Positions 23,995 to 44,383 of a stretch of 64,000 nucleotides of DNA are shown in pieces. The stretch lies in NCBI GenBank assembly GCA_911728435.2, contig OU452212.1, positions 2,424,563 through 2,488,562 on the forward strand, read 5' to 3'. Within the stretch, counting starts at the first letter, position 1. The number at the start of each line of letters is the position of its first letter. Below the pieces are notes generated by a model. The model saw nothing but the letters and a program-made list of their open reading frames with translations. It had not been told where the DNA came from and did no database searches. Made by a program: the position numbers and the translations under genes. The stretch comes from Apoderus coryli. Taxonomy: Eukaryota > Arthropoda > Insecta > Coleoptera > Attelabidae.

Positions 23995-24069
23995 GTTGGT
24001 AATTGTGCATGATGAGGTTAGTGGCGCAGTCGATATAGTGAATTGCGGTTCACTCAGCATATTACCAAC
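23995..24069 (+). ncRNA. Structured RNA segment downstream of the hammerhead
   Basis: GTTGGTAAT (23995-24003) pairs perfectly with ATTACCAAC (24061-24069). Nested inside, AGTGAA (24037-24042) pairs with TTCACT (24049-24054). It starts about 80 nt after the ribozyme on the same strand and is locally GC-richer than its surroundings, so the two may belong to one RNA or element. Confidence 0.45.
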
Positions 24070-24415
24070 GTAAACTAGATGTCGCCGAACATTCATTTAC
24101 AAGAATTTGCATTTCTTTAAAATTGAACGTTGATACCAGGAACATATACACTTAAAGAGGAATGAAAAGTATTAGGAAATAATTTGCATTTTCTAAACAT
24201 GGACATTTGATATCAGGAACACATAAGTGTAAAGATGTGAATAAAAGTATTAGAAATAAACGTTGGAGTGAATACTTACTTAAAGTTCAATATTTCGCAC
24301 CAGGAACCCATACGTTTAAAGAGGTGAATCAAAAGTATTGGAAGAGAATTTGCATTTTCTTTACGTGGAGATTTGCTACTGAGTTGAAATAAAAAAACAT
24401 TTTTATAATAAATAC

Positions 24416-24421
24416 TTTATT
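24416..24421 (-). terminator. Poly(A) signal of KAT2
   Basis: AATAAA on the minus strand, about 100 bp after the KAT2 stop codon (24522-24524). Confidence 0.55.
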
Positions 24422-24521
24422 ACTTTATCTTACAACTACCTTCATAGCACTAAATTTAACAATGTATTTACAATAAAAAGATGAATAGAACCTTCAAAGT
24501 ACTTAATAGGATCCGACACAA

Positions 24522-32569
<8,048 letters not shown>

Positions 32570-32858
32570 AGTGTTGATATTGATAGTTATATCCAGCTAT
32601 CGTGTATTTATTTTTTAATTTATTCTGCAATAAATGTTGTTAAGAAATTATAAATAACAACAAACCACAGAAATATAGTGTTTATTTTTTTTGAGCAACA
32701 AACGACACAAAAACCCACATTTAGAGGTTAATTGTCAAACAACACTTGACGTGTGATAATGACACATGACAGCAGACAACTTTGACATGGTTTAGTGATT
32801 TCAAGCAATTTAATGGTCCTATCACAGTCAAATTGTCCACAAACAGCGATTTGCTTTT

Positions 32859-32915
32859 AGCATTGTGTTTATAAAGACAATGCTTTTACCATTGTCTGTT
32901 TATAAACACAATGCT
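32859..32915. repeat. Perfect 17-bp + 7-bp hairpin between KAT2 and PSMA7
   Basis: AGCATTGTGTTTATAAA (32859-32875) pairs with TTTATAAACACAATGCT (32899-32915). Inside it GACAATG (32876-32882) pairs with CATTGTC (32890-32896) around a 7-nt loop. Only two bases (32897-32898) are unpaired within the stem. It lies between the KAT2 start codon and the PSMA7 3' end. Confidence 0.7.
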
Positions 32916-33009
32916 TTTAAGGAAGCAATTTTACACGAATATATATAATCTATTTATTTTAAAATATTTATTCAAAAATTACTGGCAGTACAATAAAACC
33001 AACAATGTA

Positions 33010-33015
33010 TTTATT
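33010..33015 (-). terminator. Poly(A) signal of PSMA7
   Basis: AATAAA on the minus strand about 78 bp beyond the PSMA7 stop codon. Confidence 0.5.
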
Positions 33016-33092
33016 ATCAAGTAATATTATTTTGCATTAATAATTATTAAGAAGTGTGAAATTATAATGTAAACAATTAATGTTAAATTATC

Positions 33093-34443
<1,351 letters not shown>

Positions 34444-36578
34444 ATGTTTAAAATAAGCCAAATTGTTTGTTCCTGCATTAGGTCTCAATACCGATTAATT
34501 GCATACAGAACAAATCAAATCCGAAACATAACACTGCAACATAATAGGTTAGGTGGTGTACCTTTACGGAAAATTCCATACAACCACCAAAGATTCAAAC
34601 GACAAAACAGCAATAACGAAAAACACAGAAAATTAAAATTTACCGCTACAGTTAGTATATTAACATGGTTAGGATTCTTGCGGGAGGATGAAGATAAGGA
34701 ATCTGAACTGATAATGACGTTAAAAAGAGCTGTTCTGTGTACCCAACGGGAACAATACGAGAAAGCGGAGCAGATGCTCCATTTAGCTTTGCGATTGGCA
34801 CAACAACAACAGAACGAACAAGGTGTTATTTATTGTTATGATTTGATGGCGAATTTGGCTTTTGAGACATACCAATTGGATAAGTCTGAAAAATTGTTTG
34901 TATCGACGTTACAGATGCTGCTTGGTAAAGGAATGCCTCAAGATGATCTTAAGGTAAAGTAATCTTAATACAGTTTGTTTGAAATTGAGCATTTAAACCA
35001 AATTGATCTTGGATCGCATTTGTTAGTGTATAGTGAACACGGGTGTGGACGCGATTAATTTATGCTATGTTGTGAGGCATTCAAACCAATAATTAATGTA
35101 TTTATTTTTCTATAAGGTAATTCATATCAGCCTAAAATTGGCACGTATCTCCCAATTGAAGGCAGATTTAGAGAAGGCCAGCATGGGCTACAGTTGGTGC
35201 TTAGAGAAAATTGAAAAACACAAAAATGACAGCACAGATGCGCAAATATTGTATGGTGTGATAAATGATTGGTATGCACAATATCTGTTGGACATTGGTA
35301 ATACTGACAAGTCGCTGGTTCATCTAAATGAAGCGTACAAAGTGTGCAATGAAACCAAAGGTAGACTCTCACTTCCCTCCACTACCTCATATTAATACCC
35401 TGACTTACTTTTTAAACCTTGAATGTTTTTGTGCGAATGATAAATTACCGATAGCCTTCCCCAAATTTTTAACCTCTTTCTAATAGGATTTCCTTAGGGG
35501 ACGTGAAACGCTTACCGCAAGTTTTCAAGTCTTGGAAGAATCCGGAGCATGATGCAGTACCCTGTAGCCCAATTGGTGCAAGAGCACTTTTCTGGAGGCC
35601 ATTTTTTCTTCAATCCATTGAATCTGGACTATAAATCACTATAACACTGTTTTTGCGGTCTTCGGTGTTTTTTTGCCGGGACTGTTGCTTAGTTTCTGGT
35701 GTGTAGAGCTGGACCCATGTATCTTTTACGGTTACGTAGCACAGGAAGTGACCACACGATACCGCTTGTTGGCTACAGTTAGCAAATGCGGTACCCATCG
35801 GACAGACAGTACTCTCATACCCAAATATTTGTGCACGACAGTTTGCAGACGTTCTCCTTAATAGTAGTTCCTTTTTGGCTGTACCCGAGAACTCAATACG
35901 GAGAATAAATGAAAATACAGCACCCGTAATGTCGCGTTATGGCGATGAAACTACTACTCAGCTCGAAGGTCTTCTATTATTGAATATTTTCTTTGATTGC
36001 AAGAAGTACGTGCTCAAGAATTTTAAAACAATACAATGGAGTCAGTTTAAGCCTGCATTGGAAGATGTTATTAATTAGTTCTTGTGGATGAACCCGTTCT
36101 TGTTCTAAATTCTGTTGACTTTTTGTTGCTCTTCTCTGTCCTTGATGGCTAACTAAACTGTGCCATTTAAGTAATTTTTTTTTAAGGTAAAAACAGCGAG
36201 CAAAGTATGTTGCTCTTGAATGATTTAGGTATTACAAGTTTTCGAGCGGAGGATTTGGATAGGGCTGAACAGTTTTTGAAAGAAGCTATTACAGTGGGTA
36301 AAACGTTAGAAGACAAATCCCATTTAGGTGTTGTACATGCCAATCTCGGTCTAATTCTTCTGGAGAAAGGCATCACACAAGAAGCTAAGAAGTTCTGTAC
36401 GGAGGCTAGACGTTTAGGTAAGCTGGGCACTTTGTTTCCTAGAATATCTAGACTGATGATGGGATGCAGCGTTAGAATAATTTATTTGCTTATTTCAGGA
36501 AAAAGAACAGACAATAACGAGTCAATAGAACAAGCAAATTATTGTCTCGACCAAATAAAGTTAAATTTAGGTAAATGA
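34444..36578 (+). CDS. Ttc19: Tetratricopeptide repeat protein 19, mitochondrial (TTC19)
   Basis: TPR protein of the mitochondrial inner membrane needed for respiratory complex III maintenance. Four exons: 34444-34953, 35117-35360, 36187-36417 and 36499-36578, giving 354 residues. The first ~60 residues are basic and free of acidic residues until the NNEKHRKLK stretch, as expected for a mitochondrial presequence. TPR motifs follow: YEKAEQMLHLALRLAQ, YDLMANLAFETYQLDKSEKLF, LGMGMPQDDLK-type LGKGMPQDD, YAQYLLDIGNTDKSLVHLNEA and ANLGLILLEKGITQEAKKF. The start at 34444 is the first in-frame ATG; an earlier ATG at 34435 runs straight into a stop. Intron 2 holds a mariner remnant. A poly(A) signal AATAAA lies at 36638. 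Confidence 0.93.
35575..35830 (-). mobile_element. Mariner transposase remnant in TTC19 intron 2
   Basis: The minus-strand frame at 35610-35798 includes HFLCYVTVKDTWVQLYTPET, matching the catalytic-domain stretch around the first Asp of mariner transposases, then KQQSRQ. The Glu usually following that Asp region is altered and the frame ends soon after. The rest of 35830-36186 is unclear. Non-functional. Confidence 0.65.
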
Positions 36579-36637
36579 TCATGATTCGTGATCGAAGAGT
36601 GTAATATATAAATATAATATACAAAAATATATCTGTA

Positions 36638-36643
36638 AATAAA
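36638..36643 (+). terminator. Poly(A) signal of TTC19
   Basis: AATAAA 60 bp after the TTC19 stop codon, within overlapping AAATAAATAAA. Confidence 0.6.
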
Positions 36644-36757
36644 TAAATCCCTTTATATTTTGAATACTTTTAAACTTCCTTCCTATAATGCACTTAGAAG
36701 TTATGAAAGAAAATTTAAAGCGGTAATTTAATTATTTTTACGGATATTGAACAGTTC

Positions 36758-38162
36758 TTATTCAAATTCTGCTATCAATACCATCATACCAACCCCTGCT
36801 AGCATCGCGCCGACTTGCAGAAATGTTTGTACGACACTGGGTTTTTCTTCATCCAACAGTTCTGGAATGACAGATACTAGTGCTATGTAGATGAATCCGC
36901 CCGCAGTGAAGGGTAGGATCCACGAAGCTGCCATGGCTCCAGCACTGTTCTGGGCTAGAAGTGATAGTGCTGTTCCTGGAAACAAGTCACAAGATAAGTT
37001 ACACCAGTTTTTGTTGATTAGATTGGCTGGAAAGCTTTTCTACACTCCCGAGATGATCAGAAGCACCCACTAGTGCAATTAATAACATCCAGTTTAGTGG
37101 CGTTTTCACGCTTGAGATAACCAGGGCTCTACCGCTATTGTCCGTATGCTACTATTGTGACATCTTCAATGTTACTTACCAGCAACAGCTCCTAAAGCTG
37201 TGGTGAGCTGTAACAACATGGCATTCTTCCTAGACACCCCTGATTGCAACAAAATGGCGAAATCACCAATCTCATGTGGCACTTCATGCAACAAAATTGT
37301 TATGGTAGTTACAATGCCAATTGTATTCCCCGCCAAGTACGACGACCCGATCGCCAAACCATCAGTAAAGTTATGGCTAAAATCAGCAGCTAAATTTAAG
37401 TACCCCGCTACTTTAATCTCTTTATTAGCAGCTTCTTTACTATTACTTTCACTATTATCCGTCACCGTTTTCCCAGTGTTAGTTTTCTTTTTAGTTTTGT
37501 TTGATTCGGTGACTTCAATGGGTTTTTGTGGCGAATGGGTATGACCGTGGCCACTGCCTTTTAAAATTCTCACACTCTTTTCGACAACAAGAAACACCAC
37601 AATACCTGTAAATAAGGTGTCTTTAATAACATAACAGTCTATGCAGCACTGACTAACCTGCAAGCACCCAAAGCCCAACAGACATATCATGAGCTCCTTC
37701 CTCAGCACCACCTCCATGACTATGCCCGTGAGAAACTACGTGATGAGAATCCGAAGCTTCCTCGTGTAAAGCCATTGTAGCATGTGGTATCAGGTGCAGA
37801 AATGCATCACCCAACAGCCCTCCAGAGGCGAATGCCAACAAAATCTTTAACAACGGTTGCTCTGCATCTGTATTGTCCAACGGCACTAAAAATAGTATGA
37901 AAAATGGTGCTGCGCTAATCAGTAATGTTGAACCCATTGCGTGCAACCAAAGTTCGTTCGTGGTTAATGCCGGTGGTTTCTGCTTGGTTTTAATTTCATC
38001 GTGATGATCATCATGGTGATGTTTACTTTCCTCATTAGCTGCTCGAGAGTATTTAAACGCTGGGTTTACTTCATCATGTTCATGTGCATGGTTGTGTATT
38101 TGTGAATTGCATGTAACTGTTATTACTAGTATAACACAGATACTTATTTTAGTTAAAAACAT
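36758..38162 (-). CDS. Catsup: ZIP-family zinc transporter Catsup (SLC39A7/ZIP7)
   Basis: Endomembrane (ER/Golgi) zinc exporter to the cytosol. The Drosophila orthologue Catsup also restrains tyrosine hydroxylase and dopamine synthesis. Three exons: 37658-38162, 37180-37605 and 36758-36975, giving 382 residues. It begins with a hydrophobic signal-like segment, then a His-rich lumenal stretch ([18 protein letters not shown]). A second His-rich loop is [14 protein letters not shown]. The LZT metal-site helices are present: NFTDGLAIG (helix IV HNxxDG-type, here HNFTDG) and [14 protein letters not shown] (helix V, HEVPHE). A low-complexity Lys/Thr/Ser loop separates the two halves. It converges on TTC19 with 180 bp between stop codons. 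Confidence 0.95.
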
Positions 38163-38532
38163 TGTATTAGTTTAGTGTTTGGAATACCGTACTAAAAATT
38201 TTGTTTAAATTTGTATTTAATACCAAAACGCGTCAACAAAGCATTTTAGTATGTTTTATATTGAGATAACATAATAAAAAAAAAGTAAGGTTAGTTATCT
38301 AGGAATATGAGTGACAGTTAGTCCATACTGCTTTTATCATTGAACCTCATTTTCTTCACATTCCTTTTACAAACTCAATTCATTGCTGCATTGATAACGT
38401 GGTAGTTTAAATCATATCCTCACTCAGCTCAACTAATAGAAGTTGTTAACATTGTGACAAATGACACCTTATCGAAATGTTATTGTACAAAAAATAACGA
38501 AGTGAAGAATAATAGCAAATGATTTAATATAT

Positions 38533-39864
38533 TTATTTATTATAACAAGTTACATCATCACAAATATCATAATCTTCCGAACAACTACCATTTTCTTCAT
38601 GATCATCAAAAGCCTGATATGGACAAAATCGGGAATCTTCACTACAACATTTCTTACCAGATTTCCGCGATTCCTTAATTTGCTTTTTGCTGCTACAACT
38701 GCCGTAATCACCGCATGGATCATATTTGTTGCTTGAAAAGCTAATTCTTTTCTTCCCGATCGTTTTGTTAAAAAACCCGAATTTCTTACCTAGCCGCCTA
38801 ACATTCACTTTTAAACGGCTAACAATATCACCAAAGAAGGCACCAGGTCCGCACCTATAAATTTGCGAAAGCGCTATCAATATCAAATAACTACAAAGTA
38901 GCAGTACATCTCTACCGAATAAAAATATTGATTTGAAATCCAACGTTGTCATATCTTGATTGTTTTATCGAGATTAATTACAAATAAGAAGCTAATGGGT
39001 TTATAAACTTACTGTAACACCCTTAAATCAATAGCTCTTGAAGCATGCAACACTGCGAAAAAGAAGAAAGTGCTTATAATGTAACTAATGGCATAACCGG
39101 CTTTTTCATTCTTCAACGTCTCGCATACTTTATCACAACTCCAACCTCCTTGAGACATCATTTCTTCAATTGAATCAGCTATTTTAGGTAATAGATTGAT
39201 GGCACCCAATTCCAGTGGGAACCAGAAATCAATTACAAGATGTTCTAAGAGGAACTGGGCAATCAGAAACTGTAAACGAGCAACAATATTAAATTCCGCA
39301 ACTGTTGTAATTTAGTGTTTAAAATTACCTCAATAAACCATTGTGGTACTAAGCCTAATTTTCTCATTGATCTAGGATATAATCGCACATCCCATAGGAG
39401 AAAAAAACATGCTGTCATGAAGATATAAGTTGACATTAAAGGTCCTGGACCAACCTGGAATAATTATCAGTGTTAGGACTCTGATGTTACTACTTTTAAT
39501 AATTATAATTTCTTTATTAAACACATATCATATTGTGTTTAAGAGCACTGGCAACATTGTTTCAGATGACAGATGACAATCTGCATTTATTTTTGATAAA
39601 CAATAATAAGGATGTGCGTATCCAATTAATATTGTGTTACAGTAAAAATCAAGTTATTTTTGATCATAACTACGCAGATCAAAGTCATTATTATTATCAA
39701 TTTTGGCATTATAATCATTTGAAAATATTTAGTTGTAAAACTGTTGGAGTAGCTACCTAAAATCTTAACTAAAATTGATTATTTACCTCTTTTGGTTCAC
39801 GAAATATAAGATACCCCAGTCCATTTAATATTGTCGCAGTCAAGACTGCGAAGAACATCCCCAT
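38533..39864 (-). CDS. Uncharacterised multi-pass membrane protein with Cys-rich tail
   Basis: I do not recognise the family. Four exons in consistent phase: 39787-39864, 39329-39454, 39013-39269 and 38533-38854, giving 260 residues. Hydrophobic segments are MFFAVLTATILNGLGYLIF at the N-terminus, LMSTYIFMTACFFLLW, FLIAQFLLEHLVIDFWF and YAISYIISTFFFFAVLHA, so about four membrane spans. A soluble segment between the third and fourth spans has two Cys (SCDKVC). The last exon is basic (RRLGKKFGFFNKTIGKKR), then Cys- and Asp-rich (eleven Cys, ending CDDVTCYNK). The final exon could use an internal donor (CTAGGTAAG), but its frame stays open to the stop. Divergent from a THAP-like exon on the other strand. 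Confidence 0.7.
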
Positions 39865-40073
39865 TTTGCTGTTGGATTTTATACACTAATTTGGAAAACT
39901 AAAAAGAAAAAGTTTACAAGAAAACAATATTTAAAAACATGAAACTGATAATTTTGAAAACCCAAAAACTTTTTTTTAAATATTATGTCACGTTAACATT
40001 ATTGTTTTGTCGATTTTATTTTGACGGTTCCATCATGATTAGTGGTTTATTTATTGTTAGATGATTGACTATA

Positions 40074-40100
40074 CAGGGTGTTCCACGATTTTTTGGAATT
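40074..40100. repeat. ACAGGGTGTTCC end motif
   Basis: Isolated copy of the recurrent ACAGGGTG element terminus, upstream of the THAP-like exon. The partner end is not evident. Confidence 0.35.
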
Positions 40101-40396
40101 TTTTATTGTACTAGGTCACAGTATAATAAATAATACAATATTCTGACTTTCCGCTTGCGAGCCGTCCTGCGCATATCGTCGCGCATGCCGCCATTATGGG
40201 TTAAAACGTCACAATAATCGCATTGACGTAGATAGATACCGTTCACTCCTGTGTTCAATATATAGTTCATTGTCGGCGTGTACGAGATAAATAAATATTG
40301 TATTTGTAATCTAATTCTGTGTTTTGTGTTTTTGGTATAGTGTTCGTGAGAATTAAAAGGATTTTATTTTTATTAACGTATCTTATGATTAATACA

Positions 40397-41594
40397 ATGA
40401 ACAATCAGGGAGGACATGTGTGTGCTGCAAAATCTTGTCCCAATAAGCGGTACACTTGCTCTAAACATTTTGTTCCCGTCTCCACAGATCCTGTTAGGTG
40501 AGTAATAAGTAAAAATAAAGATGAATACTAGATAATTTTACGTTTATAACAACTATTTGTATAACCGTAAAATTTATATTACGAAATGGCAGTATCTAAT
40601 ATGTTTTTAAACTAAATGAAAGTAAAACATAAACACAAGTTGTCTCGTGGCGAGATAGAATGATAACGCAGTCAGCTAGGGGTTATATTATTGACAATAT
40701 ATATATATATATATATATGGCCCTTGTTTGACTAAAATTGCTGAGAACAGGATTCAGTTGATGCAGAATTCAGGCACACGGCTTGTATGTGGAATTCGTA
40801 GGGGTGAAAGAGGCTAGCAATAAGATTAAGGAAATCGGCTGGTTAAGGATGAAACAACGTCGGATTTTCATTCACTAATTTTGATTAATAAAAATCATCA
40901 GATGGAAATAACCGGAATACTTATATGAAAGTTTGAAGTTCCGGGGATCGGTGTATGATGTGAATATTTCTCATAAAACTGTCATTACGCCACCGCCAGA
41001 CTCAACATCAATCTTTGAGCGGTCATTTTCCTATACGGTTTCAAAATATTTCAACGCTCTACCGGAAAATATAAAAAGTTTACAGGGGTTTTCGTTTAAG
41101 AGCGCTGTCTGACACGTAATAGAACAAATTAATTTGTAAACATAAGCTACCTACTTCATTTGGCCAGCGATGTAAAACTATTTTCAGATAGGTTTAAGCT
41201 AAAATATAAGTTACGTTGAGGTTAAGTTAGGAAGCACTGCTTCAACTTTTATAAAAATGTCTTTTTTACTAATAAAGTCTTTATTATTGTTGTGCTTATT
41301 ATTATTATTATTAAAAATCACCCAATCATGTCAACATTTAATTGATACCACCACTCAAGGCTGTTTCAATCACTATGACACACCACAAATATTTCTGAAA
41401 TTGACAGCGATATTATTATGTACTTAAATGTTTTTACAAAAATGAAAATAGAGTACTGTGGTTAGAAACCGAAAACTAAAATTATTCTTAGTCAGGACCT
41501 GACTTGTAACCCAAAATGGCGGCGTCACACGTCACAGTTTATTTCAAAGTGCCAACGTGGAGTTGGAATGCTGTACTTATTAATGCTGTGACTA
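40397..41594 (+). CDS. Possible THAP-domain gene, two short exons, incomplete
   Basis: The exon at 40397-40497 begins ATG and encodes a zinc-binding CxxxxC start (HVCAAKSCPNKRYTCS) followed by KHFVPVSTDPV, which resembles the THAP pattern in which an F-P motif precedes a Trp. It ends at a strong donor (AG|GTGAGT). A candidate second exon, 41562-41594, continues in phase with WNAVLINAVT, matching the W...A...R part of THAP domains. The final C-x2-H ligands are not convincingly found. The intron contains a degraded retrotransposon. It could be a host gene or a P-element-type or other THAP transposase fragment. Exon 2 is weaker than exon 1. Confidence 0.4.
40710..41310 (+). mobile_element. 3' end of a non-LTR retrotransposon, degraded
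   Basis: Fragments in shifting frames resemble the post-RT C-terminal region of jockey-like elements: IAENRIQLMQNSGTRLVCGI, then GWLRMKQRR-like and FERSFSYTVSKYFNALPENI. Stops are frequent. It ends with AATAAAGTCTTTATTATTG and an ATT-repeat tail, as expected at a LINE 3' end. A (TA)n tract at about 40698 precedes it. Confidence 0.6.
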
Positions 41595-41770
41595 GGTATT
41601 GTCGATGGGAATAATTAAACTAACATATTTAGACAAATTTTAAATAGGATGTGCTCGACAGGGTTCGTTCTAGCTGTTGATACCTACCAGCAGTACCTAT
41701 TTTGTGCGAAGAACATTTGTGTAGCCCCCCAAATGTCACACCAAATCTTTTAGAAGTTAATTTACGTAAG

Positions 41771-41843
41771 CGTCGTTGTCGTAAGTGGTAAAGTGCGGGC
41801 TTTGCATACAGAAGGTCCTGAGTTCAGATCCCAGCTCTGGCAA
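41771..41843 (+). mobile_element. tRNA-Ala-like SINE head or tRNA pseudogene
   Basis: GTCGTAAGTGGTAAAGTGC resembles an A box, CTTTGCATA an Ala (TGC) anticodon loop, and GAGTTCAGATCCC a B box, in tRNA spacing. The 3' side CTCTGGCAA has no complementary 5' acceptor strand, so it is not a functional tRNA. 41845-42330 has no identified gene. Confidence 0.5.
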
Positions 41844-42329
41844 TATTTTTTTTCTTCTAATTTTGAATAAGTAGTTTGTAATAGAAGAATGTGCATCCTT
41901 TCATAAACTTGCCTTGATTGTTGATGCAAAAAAATATAATAATTGGGAGTTGCCTTTAAAAAATTTCGATTTTGACTGAACCTGTACTCCTAAGAAATTC
42001 TGTATCAGTAAAATGTAACGTCTATACAGACGAAGTATTGTAAAATAAATTCTATACACTTTGTAATAAGTACCTACCTACATTTTTTCAAGGTTCATAT
42101 ATAGAGTACAACTACTTTTAATTTCAGTGTAAATTGATAATAGATTTTTCTATAATGCCGGTTGATATTGATACATAATGTTACAGCAGGCTAAGGTGTG
42201 CCATACTTACCCAGATTCAACCATGATTTGATTAAGTACCGGGTGTCCAGTTATAAATGTACCCCCCATTTAACTTTTTCATTTGTCGTTTTAGAAAAAA
42301 GTGTCCTAAATATGGTCGATAGTAAATGA

Positions 42330-44380
42330 TCTTAGAGGTAGAAATGCTACTCAGACTGTGGAGCCCGATGTGGACGCAAACGATCTTAATGCATTTTATT
42401 GTTCCATTGGTAGAAGGCTGACGGAATCAATTAAACCAAAGAACGACGCCTTAAGCTATATGGGAGAGCGTCTATGGGATGGTCCATTTTGTTTGTCTGC
42501 TGTGGATTTGGCGGAGATGATTGAGGTTGTTGCTGAGATCAGGAAGAGAGACTCTTGTGGAATTGATGGAATTGCGATTACAGTAATTAAAAACTTACCA
42601 TTGTCTGCTCTTAGAGCCTTAATCGATGCTATAAACTTATCTTTTTTACGAGGTGTATTTCCTGCATGCCTAAAAACCGCATTGGTTATACCGTTACATA
42701 AGAGTGATGAAACTGATAATCCATCAAATTTCAGGCCCATATCTTTACTGTCAACTTTTTCCAAAATAATCGAAAAGCTAGTCAAAAAGCGACTCCTCAG
42801 TTTTCTCAGAGCCAATAATATAATAACATCGGAGCAGTTTGGCTTCCAGAGCGTCAGGAGCACTTCGGATGCCATATTTTCTTTTCTCGAGAATGTTTAT
42901 TCCCAGCTCAATGAGAATAGAGCAGTTGCCGGAGTATTTTGCGATTTTTCAAAGGCGTTTGATTGTGTAGATCACAGCATCCTTCTCAGGAAGTTTGAGT
43001 TTTATGGTGTTAGGGGTGCACCTTTGCACTTGTTTCATTCTTATTTGACTGACCGAAGGCAACTGGTCAGGTTTGGGAGTGGTATGTCTGATAGTATGTG
43101 TGTGCCTTCGGAGTGCCACAGGGGTCTGTTTTGGGTCCTGTTCTTTTTCTTCTTTATATTAACGACATTACCACTATTGGACTAACGGGAAGCTTTACGC
43201 TGTTTGCGGATGATACGACACTCCTTTGGCATGATAGAGATGCTGATGTTGTCAAAGAAAACATTCGAAGTGATTTGGGAAAGTTAAAGGAATGGTGCGA
43301 TTCGAATTATATCTCATTTAATTTATCAAAAACACATGTATTATCTTTTAATTTTAAATTTGATGATTTGCTATTTGAAAATAACCATATTAATAGTCCT
43401 AATTGTGTTAAATTTTTGCGACTCCAAATTGATTTAAAGCTTAAGTTTGATGAACATGTTAAACTGTTAGGCAAAAAGGTTTCATCTGGCTGTTATGTTT
43501 TGAGAGTTGTGTCAGGGGCTCTTGGACTGAAAGTTGCACACGAAATGTGTATTTGGAGGCGTATCTTCGATATGGAATAGCGTTCTGGGGTACTTGTAGC
43601 CAAACTTTGTTTAAGAGTATATTTACACTGCAGAAGCGGGCTGTTCGTTATATGTGTAAGACAGATTTTACTGCAAGCTGTAGAGAATTATTCAAAAAAC
43701 ATCGAATATTGACTCTTACATCACTTTTCATTTTAGAAACTGTATGTCTTATACATAAAAATGTAAGAAACATTAACAGCTCAGCTCCACCTAGTCACCC
43801 TTATCCCACGAGACTAGTTCAGCGGGTGCACTTGCCTATACCGAGGTCTGCCTTGGTAAAGAAATCACTCTTTATGACAATCGCAGAATGTACAATCATT
43901 TGCCGCCAAACTTGACGGCTGTAAAAAATCCCAAGCAATTTAGGGAGGCTGTTAAGCACGTTCTTCTTGAGAAGGCCTATTACTCACTGGAGGACTACTT
44001 TGCTGATGCGTGGTAGTGTTTGTTTTGATTTTGTTGTGTTGATCCGTTTTTGGCTTGGTTTGATGATTTTAATGTATAATAATGTATTATGTCTTTTCTG
44101 TTCTGCTACTTGCATTTATATATATATATTTATGTTGTGTTGTTATTTACATATTTTACTTCATGAATGTTTGGGGGATTTGAGATTTTACTCTTGCCTT
44201 CCTACTAACACTGACAACATAATGTTTTTAAAATATTTTGTTATATTGTGTTTCAAACGATTAATTACATTAATCTTTTGTACTTGTATACGTCTTTGTT
44301 ATATGTTAATTTAAGTATGACTTTGTCTACAAGAACATTTGTGATTCTTTTATGACAATAAAGTTAAAGATAGTACTAAC
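42330..44380 (+). mobile_element. Jockey/CR1-like non-LTR retrotransposon, 5' truncated, frameshifted
   Basis: Frame 42358-43130 starts before the RT domain and contains NFRPISLLSTFSKIIEKLV, SEQFGFQ and FCDFSKAFDCVDHSILL. Near 43120 the frame shifts to GVPQGSVLGPVLFLLYINDI and FADDTTLLWHDRD (the active-site YADD equivalent). A second shift near 43555 leads to LRYGIAFWGTC and LQKRAVRYMCK, and a third near 43880 to the C-terminus. The 5' part (ORF1 and endonuclease) is missing. The 3' UTR ends AATAAAGTTAAAG at about 44370. At least three frameshifts make it dead, though it looks fairly young. Confidence 0.9.
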
Positions 44381-44383
44381 ATT

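Larger units (their letters stand above)
23680..24370. repeat. Degenerate ~80-bp repeat (ACCAGGAACACATA) around the ribozyme
   Basis: Copies of TACCAGGAACACATAAGC occur at about 23688, 24134, 24211 and 24298. The last three are spaced 76-87 bp and share AAAGAGGTGAATAAAAGTATT and TTTGCATTTTCT. The ribozyme segment (about 23770-24100) lies between the first and second copies, as if inserted. Confidence 0.6.

Noticed and set aside
37200..37544. 114-codon plus-strand frame
   Set aside because: It is the antisense shadow of Catsup exon 2.
41680..41793. Possible third THAP exon with a C-x2-H motif (LCEEHL)
   Set aside because: The phase does not fit the preceding candidate exon, and its end runs into a tRNA-like SINE head.
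41771..41843. Functional tRNA-Ala gene
   Set aside because: No acceptor stem can be formed although A and B boxes are recognisable.
42456..42875. 139-codon minus-strand frame
   Set aside because: It is the reverse shadow of the retrotransposon RT frame.
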